Source: Candidatus Omnitrophica bacterium UBA5776
GTDB taxonomy: Bacteria; Omnitrophota; Gorgyraeia; Gygaellales; Profunditerraquicolaceae
Direction: 5' to 3'
NCBI GenBank assembly: GCA_002418595.1
Contig: DIEK01000088.1
Location: 11,619 to 28,222 of the forward strand
DNA length: 16,604 nt
Shown here: positions 14,401 through 16,604 of the stretch, piece by piece
Layout of the letters: every line of letters starts with the position of its first letter
Position numbering within the stretch: position 1 is the stretch's first letter
Notes under the pieces: generated by a model
What the model saw: the letters and a program-made list of their open reading frames with translations, nothing else
What the model was told of the DNA's origin: nothing
The model's database searches: none
Position numbers and translations under genes: made by a program

Positions 14401-16604
14401 TTTTCCCCCGACACAAGCCCCTGCGCCAGCATGAGTGCCTGCTCGCGTATCAAATCCTCCGGCAGCCATTGAAAAATTTCTCTCCTCGTGGACAGTCTGC
14501 CGCCGTCCTTTGCGCTGCGCTTCTTTGCCCGCATTATGACGGATTTAATGGCGTCGTCGATATGCCTGGATTCCAAGTCCGACTCTTCGTACACGGCTTT
14601 AAACATGGTCAGCATTTTAACGGACGACGGCAGTTCCTTGCCGAAATATTCCCGGTCTGCCTTAGGCTCATCGAATTGCTTCACCTTTGGCTGTCCAAAA
14701 TGAACTTCGACTGACTCCGGTATTCTGACAAGCGGCGTGGCTAAAGAACACCGGCCGTGCCCGGGAGGCAACGTCCTTTTTACGAAATCACCGGTAAATC
14801 TTTCACCGCCGTCTTTTTCAACACGGGTTCCTTCCACGATTAGTTTTATCGCCTTTTCTGTTAACTCTTCATCTTCTATTTGAATCTGGCGGAAAACTTT
14901 TTCAACATCATCCTCTACCCCGCGTTTGCCGGTCAGGAAATCCGTTGCATGTGCTGTCAAGGAACCTCTCCCTTTAGCAAAACACAGCTCTATCAAATCC
15001 GCAAAGAATCTTAATTTTTTATCCCCCATTTCTTGAGCGATCAAATCAAGCCGTCCGGAAGTATAAGCATAAATTAATTTTTCTTTCGAAATACCGTTTA
15101 AAATCGGCCCGCAGGTAAGGATATTCAACAAATATATGGAGGTATCTAATTGTATTCTCCTGGGAGATAAAACTCTCCTGGTGAGCCATTCAGTCAATGC
15201 TTCATTCAAATATCCCCAGTAGAAACCTTCAAAATTGAGGTGCAATGTCTCATGAGTGATTACCTGCATATCTTTATTAACCCAATATGACTTGGCAACA
15301 ACCATTTTTTTCAAAAGGCTGCAAGCGCAAGCCAAAGCATTTATTTCCGAATAAATCACCATATCATCCGCTATTAAAATATCCTCGTATTTTAAATAGA
15401 TCTTGCCGCGTGTACCGAAAAAATCATTGAGAACCCCATTAACTTCCGCGATTAGTTTCGTATTTTCGCTGTTTGTTAAAATATCATTCGGTTCTTCTTG
15501 GGCTACTCGGAACAATTTCAGCATATATTCCAGGTTATCCCTGAAATCTATCTCCCATATATCCCCTAATATTTCCCTTGTTGTTTTAATAGACTGCATT
15601 GTTTGAGGCGGGATTATAAGGGTTTCTGCTAAGCGGGTAGCGTAACATCCATCGATACTCCTCAGTATTCTCTGGATGGCTCCATGGATATCTTCATCCT
15701 CATGCGCAATGCGGTTTTCCGTATCCCCCTGACTCCCCCATGGCATTCCGCCGTCTCGATTCCTAAACAGTCGTTTTTCTTCCCTGCTGCAGTGCAGTTT
15801 TATCCATTGCTTTACCGCCTTACGCCATGCGCCCCGGCCGAACATATAATATAAATAAATCGCTCCCAGGATCTCTTTTTCCGGCCACCTGCTCAAGATT
15901 TCAGCAAGAAGCCTGCAGGCTTCGAAGCTATCCCTGTCCTCGGGTATGAGATACGCATCCATCAGATTAAATTGAAGCGACTTTAAAACCAGGGACGTTT
16001 TCTCTGCGGCATTCATACTGCTTCCCGTTGCTTTATTTACAACCATTTGGCTGAAAGGCGGGAGATCAAATACGGGACCAGGCATTATTTCTTCCACGGT
16101 AAATGGATATTCGTTATCTCTAATAAGAGTGAAATAATGGAGCCATCCCCGGAGCACGACAACAACTTTACCCGGTTTTGCGATCTCCTCTATTTGACGC
16201 ATTAGTTTACCATCTCTTCTTTGCATATTGCCTGCTTTGAGCGAAGCAACAATATCCATATGTTCACGATATCCAGAAATATCAAATTCCGCTATCGCCT
16301 CTCGAGCCGCCGCTCTGGAATCAACAATGGTTACTTTACTAAGCAACCCCTCGAAATCCGGGACTTCAGGAATAACTTGAATTTTATGTTCTTGAAACCA
16401 GGTAAATAACGCCTCGGTATAGCCATTTACCGCTTTAACCGCTTGCGCACCTTTTTTAAAATTACGGTATTTCTTCAAGATATTCTTTCTTTCCTCATAA
16501 AATACCTGCCGGAGATTTTGAATGAAAGATTCGTCCCAGCCGTTTTCTTCATCAAGAGATAATCCTTTCCGACTCAATAGTCTCTCTATATAGTCCAAAT
16601 CAAC
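8415..16604 (-). CDS. giant multidomain protein, N-terminus outside the window
   Basis: One continuous frame of 2,729 codons plus stop TAA (8415-8417). The two codons before the TTG at 16598 are also open, so the gene enters from the right edge and its true start is not visible. Numbering from that TTG, the parts are: 125-160 GxxH segment; about 400-480 probable zinc metallopeptidase; 753-1062 and 1095-1400 a duplicated module; 1404-1496 basic low-complexity linker; 1648-1722 Gly/Ala/Asp-rich linker; winged-helix-like units near 1723-1790, 1905-1972 and 2134-2202; 2268-2450 alpha/beta region; 2630-2727 uncharacterised tail. No signal peptide can be judged, and no transmembrane helix is evident. 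I recognise no full-length family. The repeated helix-turn-helix-like units suggest nucleic-acid binding or a scaffold, but that is inference. It ends 160 bp before the PilZ gene, which has its own promoter. Confidence 0.85.
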   Translation of the reverse strand, partial: VDLDYIERLLSRKGLSLDEENGWDESFIQNLRQVFYEERKNILKKYRNFKKGAQAVKAVNGYTEALFTWFQEHKIQVIPEVPDFEGLLSKVTIVDSRAAAREAIAEFDISGYREHMDIVASLKAGNMQRRDGKLMRQIEEIAKPGKVVVVLRGWLHYFTLIRDNEYPFTVEEIMPGPVFDLPPFSQMVVNKATGSSMNAAEKTSLVLKSLQFNLMDAYLIPEDRDSFEACRLLAEILSRWPEKEILGAIYLYYMFGRGAWRKAVKQWIKLHCSREEKRLFRNRDGGMPWGSQGDTENRIAHEDEDIHGAIQRILRSIDGCYATRLAETLIIPPQTMQSIKTTREILGDIWEIDFRDNLEYMLKLFRVAQEEPNDILTNSENTKLIAEVNGVLNDFFGTRGKIYLKYEDILIADDMVIYSEINALACACSLLKKMVVAKSYWVNKDMQVITHETLHLNFEGFYWGYLNEALTEWLTRRVLSPRRIQLDTSIYLLNILTCGPILNGISKEKLIYAYTSGRLDLIAQEMGDKKLRFFADLIELCFAKGRGSLTAHATDFLTGKRGVEDDVEKVFRQIQIEDEELTEKAIKLIVEGTRVEKDGGERFTGDFVKRTLPPGHGRCSLATPLVRIPESVEVHFGQPKVKQFDEPKADREYFGKELPSSVKMLTMFKAVYEESDLESRHIDDAIKSVIMRAKKRSAKDGGRLSTRREIFQWLPEDLIREQALMLAQGLVSGENIGDIKDKKDAFGFDGGKDVFNAWIQWVQASSDIRRVDIHQFWFLAYLYLGEDEATIAELLMIGEREIAGLREQAVGCGLLEFDSAHKQYRLTMTASYILSSLEFILKEETGVPPVKARGKRAKSKKRYFNMWDVSSGELIGQKLMITPAEFNAEKPLMITGFEPGSSGNINLGKEPFVTIERFKTGVAALRGNKRFMVAMLIRDSDGKVTVREDGLPEFFVKEGNQRVVVGVESAVHALRTRGEIVSMRSLARELGVQRPVLAGYLVENPAVKTRVEEAILPAQAVYAAMQKSGYGRRKAGAVLRGPGYGCHFDEELLVRRIKSLEAQDPKFAALCEKGRSESMKSWWGGKKLSAELEYTKFAPWIQRVQSRTSGDFSTDEFWVFVWTAAGRDDEDIMALVPCGSEQLRLCRERLDEDGLLRFGLKENRYVPTRAAIQLKQSVEFILKDYEKQDVAAIIGGHKKCGFYNIWNTDTGLLEKRVNSFPSKMLGDSVPRVITEYKPSSLGAIRLGNETIMTLEDYRLCEMSISLYPDMVLVIIVKDGEGNPVVLRSGLPLFFLKERGQRTAVGIGSALERIRARGEQVTLPGLAKELQLQKPAFASFLKSNKAWKDKIFDMVIPFPVIADALDAGRNTMPAIGTFLRERGYSVDAHLLQMRMRDFAEKGMLAGYPPMRRRRSSRQNTGESGQSPKRKKDTRILPGTSLVTMQDSPWNIIPVLPPDADSTGAPGNIGRHRPVICGPDTAHKKKRKGMVTSGQKSVLKRDAVALLTEYCLLYFKAGVITDLMNGKREAEQLYSFVQTAAVEPAEEQSIIENALDTLIHNHPESSIARFAPEGGNKGDAFEIFCRIAGIVYPGRNEKDVIAMLYKRTITVFYEDRESIKGVTVKNLAAGVLGYSPSAQVISLFRQICGRFRNGGSGGIPTDPVGIVVRAGEDSYSLRRIPSDEISRVIDAHPEREQPGGAASSDGGLAVPGGFTADAADDRSKKDLSEENLIKWMVMQSSMAISGVLRSVFTIDDILEQFSPENRTPAERNAVFAIVENLERNGVVEKRYSITDQFQTMILSGESGGFNRLIGFMKFFKEKNAGKRVTIAGIKSHPLSAQESYALKRIAEITGGSSVSLREMLEAARAGDKKYFSDRCVAGKSIRIIGEFFKEWGLIDDEVYPKDSVCRENVIRWIIEQSAVNGMFLEMDFTREDVLAHLGCAGDRKKAAEIVEQLETEKMLLCEYVSTDGFYKSLFEGTYGQLLRLRADIILYQELKGMDKIPVAEIENGRFGGIENRFWERLSVLPEGSLDFLCEILAGVKSGELGYPFSSGMVMEYFKISGKSQSKYDFMKNKLNKLNVGKITSSLGKWGLRVFDKNFEDFLKRRGILKKDTFTYHCLPDSTKKTAMSFPSTQNYVIPVLMRIIREQWEKGPFVFDEKYLKRLIPVSVFTNSRYTPGKILSVFWSEKGILEKRKGELVLDRQILATIAKKKFSCSGKKSSGPYEDFIAREFGITVAFEREETHPDSQLAGKGKGQKSDGGECDEGDVILNDIAPCLGMMKARVVNGGTVVADGGSGIGEVIGVFTVADYKESHRAAEDELIAALGAWGKDWNCVIGCMRIPRIIYHANVDEIRGFVDRLCPRFAETPITVFLTGGELFDCIFKAYGIFIVYAVFNKHRPVHIILPEEALSGDNKNRTLLDYLSFLRYMPVNSVVYRDGAVLVENLPVPREKNSIAVSLYSTIETFKHNYPSHRRNIFSLLSPDNYAAAGEIARKFSLAETEKEGIIKDFLYLSERAGYNQPEAFIGMIRLLLLNCISPALIQNAVRLYHMADRMFSIINIFTLLRTRREPQSMLGFIFLIELMEAQGKIKELRDIDAMVVHILGRQSVDKELIRALRNGNDELIKDFDPIGTPAVLAEVFDPLDGGSSERNAVGILDENAARFLAPGVDSAQGWRPVEQHKAVFCGEENVPSSCSQGMSLSLSPLSFISTGVSKVCGIYNSGTDIYL
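9249..9797 (-). other. C-terminal alpha/beta region of unknown function (residues 2268-2450)
   Basis: Alternating strands and helices: GEVIGVFTVADY, an AAEDELIAALGAW helix, NCVIGCMRIPRIIYH, PITVFLTGGELFDCIFKAYGIFIVYAVF and PVHIILPEEAL. It has the look of a compact three-layer domain, preceded by a Lys/Gly/Asp-rich linker (residues 2240-2266). No family motif is recognised. Confidence 0.4.
9993..10199 (-). other. winged-helix-like unit 3 (residues 2134-2202)
   Basis: YVIPVLMRIIREQ aligns with the first helix of units 1 and 2, FVFDEKYLKRLIP with the second, and PGKILSVFWSEKGILEKRKGELVLD with the third helix and wing. It is more diverged than units 1 and 2. Confidence 0.42.
10683..10886 (-). 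other. winged-helix-like unit 2 (residues 1905-1972)
   Basis: CRENVIRWIIEQSA aligns with EENLIKWMVMQSS of unit 1, then MDFTREDVLAHLG with FTIDDILEQF, then AEIVEQLETEKMLLCEYVSTDGF with the recognition helix and wing. The parallel suggests units 1 and 2 arose by duplication. Confidence 0.5.
11229..11432 (-). other. winged-helix-like unit 1 (residues 1723-1790)
   Basis: Pattern: an ENLIKWMV helix, FTIDDILEQF, AERNAVFAIVENLERNGVVEKR, then YSITDQF as the wing. This is the usual order of a winged helix-turn-helix (helix, helix-turn, recognition helix ending LxxxGLVxx, beta wing). A Gly/Ala/Asp-rich linker (11433-11657) precedes it. Confidence 0.5.
12111..12389 (-). other. basic low-complexity linker in the giant protein
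   Basis: Residues 1404-1496 are rich in Arg, Lys, Pro, Gly and Ser, with the clusters MRRRRSSR, PKRKK and KKKRKG, and no predicted helices. The DNA here is the most GC-rich part of the gene (12181-12240: 41 of 60 bases G or C by hand count). It divides the peptidase and duplicated-module half from the C-terminal half, and may be a flexible tether or a nucleic-acid contact. Confidence 0.6.
12399..13316 (-). repeat. giant protein module copy B (residues 1095-1400)
   Basis: Matches copy A: FAPWIQRVQ; DEFWVFVW; winged-helix-like unit ending GLLRFGLKENRYVPT; VEFILKD; GFYNIWNTDTGLLEKR; RLGNETIMTLEDY; SGLPLFFLKERGQRTAVGIGSA; GLAKELQLQKPAFASFL; FLRERGYSVDAHLL. Because the blocks stay collinear with a nearly constant offset, this is a tandem duplication and not two unrelated DNA-binding units. 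Confidence 0.85.
13413..14342 (-). repeat. giant protein module copy A (residues 753-1062)
   Basis: Order of parts: FNAWIQWVQ and EFW-type helix; a winged-helix-like unit ending GLLEFDSAHKQYRLT; RYFNMWDVSSGELI beta part; NLGKEPFVTIERF; EDGLPEFFVKEGNQRVVVG; a helix-turn-helix-like SLARELGVQRPVLAGYL; and a closing helix. Copy B repeats every part in the same order, 339-342 residues later. The similarity is clear in protein but not striking in DNA, so the duplication is old. Confidence 0.85.
15189..15254 (-). other. probable zinc metallopeptidase active site (HExxH)
   Basis: Residues 449-453 are HETLH, the HExxH zinc-binding signature, in a helix-like context. They are followed twelve residues later by NEALTE (465-470), like the NE-G-x-T/A-E helix that supplies the third zinc ligand (Glu) in gluzincin peptidases. 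All three ligands and the catalytic Glu450 appear intact. The spacing is shorter than the 18 residues of M1 peptidases, so it would be a different family. Confidence 0.6.
16119..16226 (-). other. GxxH segment resembling TraB/ChaN/EreA-like folds
   Basis: Residues 125-160 of the giant protein read QRRDGKLMRQIEEI, a short gap, then a buried strand VVVVL running into RGWLH (150-154). In TraB, GumN, ChaN and EreA-type proteins an RN or RD helix is followed by a hydrophobic strand and a G-x-x-H loop holding a catalytic or metal-binding His. The rest of such a fold is not obvious, so this is a weak resemblance only. Confidence 0.3.

Noticed and set aside
16596..16598. TTG at 16598 as the true start of the giant gene
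   Set aside because: The frame is open to the window edge, and no upstream sequence is available to show a ribosome-binding site; the gene is treated as truncated.

Overview
This window looks like a chromosomal segment of an uncultivated Gram-negative bacterium. The outer-membrane genes (lpxB and an MsbA-type flippase) and the conserved rpsB-tsf-pyrH-frr translation cluster point that way. A single uninterrupted reading frame of more than 2,700 codons, divergent ribosomal proteins and intermediate GC would fit candidate phyla known for giant genes, such as Omnitrophota (old OP3). That placement is an inference and not a measured result.

Layout from left to right. Positions 1-787 hold three minus-strand tRNA genes: a partial tRNA (probably Gly), Leu(UAG) and Lys(UUU). 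A 22-nt inverted repeat lies on either side of tRNA-Lys. Positions 788-3546 hold frr, pyrH, tsf and rpsB, transcribed leftwards as one operon. A recognisable promoter at 3750-3777 drives it through a leader of about 200 nt rich in hairpins. Positions 3885-5675 hold a leftward MsbA-type ABC exporter. The roughly 670 bp between it and the divergent lpxB carry a cluster of hairpins, a three-site repeat in alternating orientation, copies of short words also found near frr, and promoters for both genes. lpxB (6345-7523, plus strand) ends at a strong bidirectional terminator. It converges on a leftward two-gene operon, PilZ protein then a divergent ribosomal protein L27 (8254 to 7671).

Everything from 8415 to the right edge is one leftward gene encoding at least 2,729 residues, with its start outside the window. 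I recognise no full-length family. Visible parts, from the N-terminal side, are: a GxxH segment reminiscent of TraB/ChaN/EreA-like folds; a probable zinc metallopeptidase site (HETLH followed by NEALTE); a tandem duplication of a module of about 340 residues (winged-helix, beta-rich part, second helix-turn-helix-like part); a basic low-complexity linker; at least three further winged-helix-like units; and a C-terminal alpha/beta region. No transmembrane segments are evident, so a cytoplasmic, possibly nucleic-acid-binding or scaffold role is the working guess.

Functionally the left half is core biology: translation elongation (EF-Ts), ribosome assembly (S2, L27), ribosome recycling (RRF), UMP phosphorylation (PyrH), lipid A synthesis (LpxB) and lipid export (MsbA-like). 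The four protein-gene promoters I can propose share a TGn extended -10 element. The giant gene is the main unexplained object.
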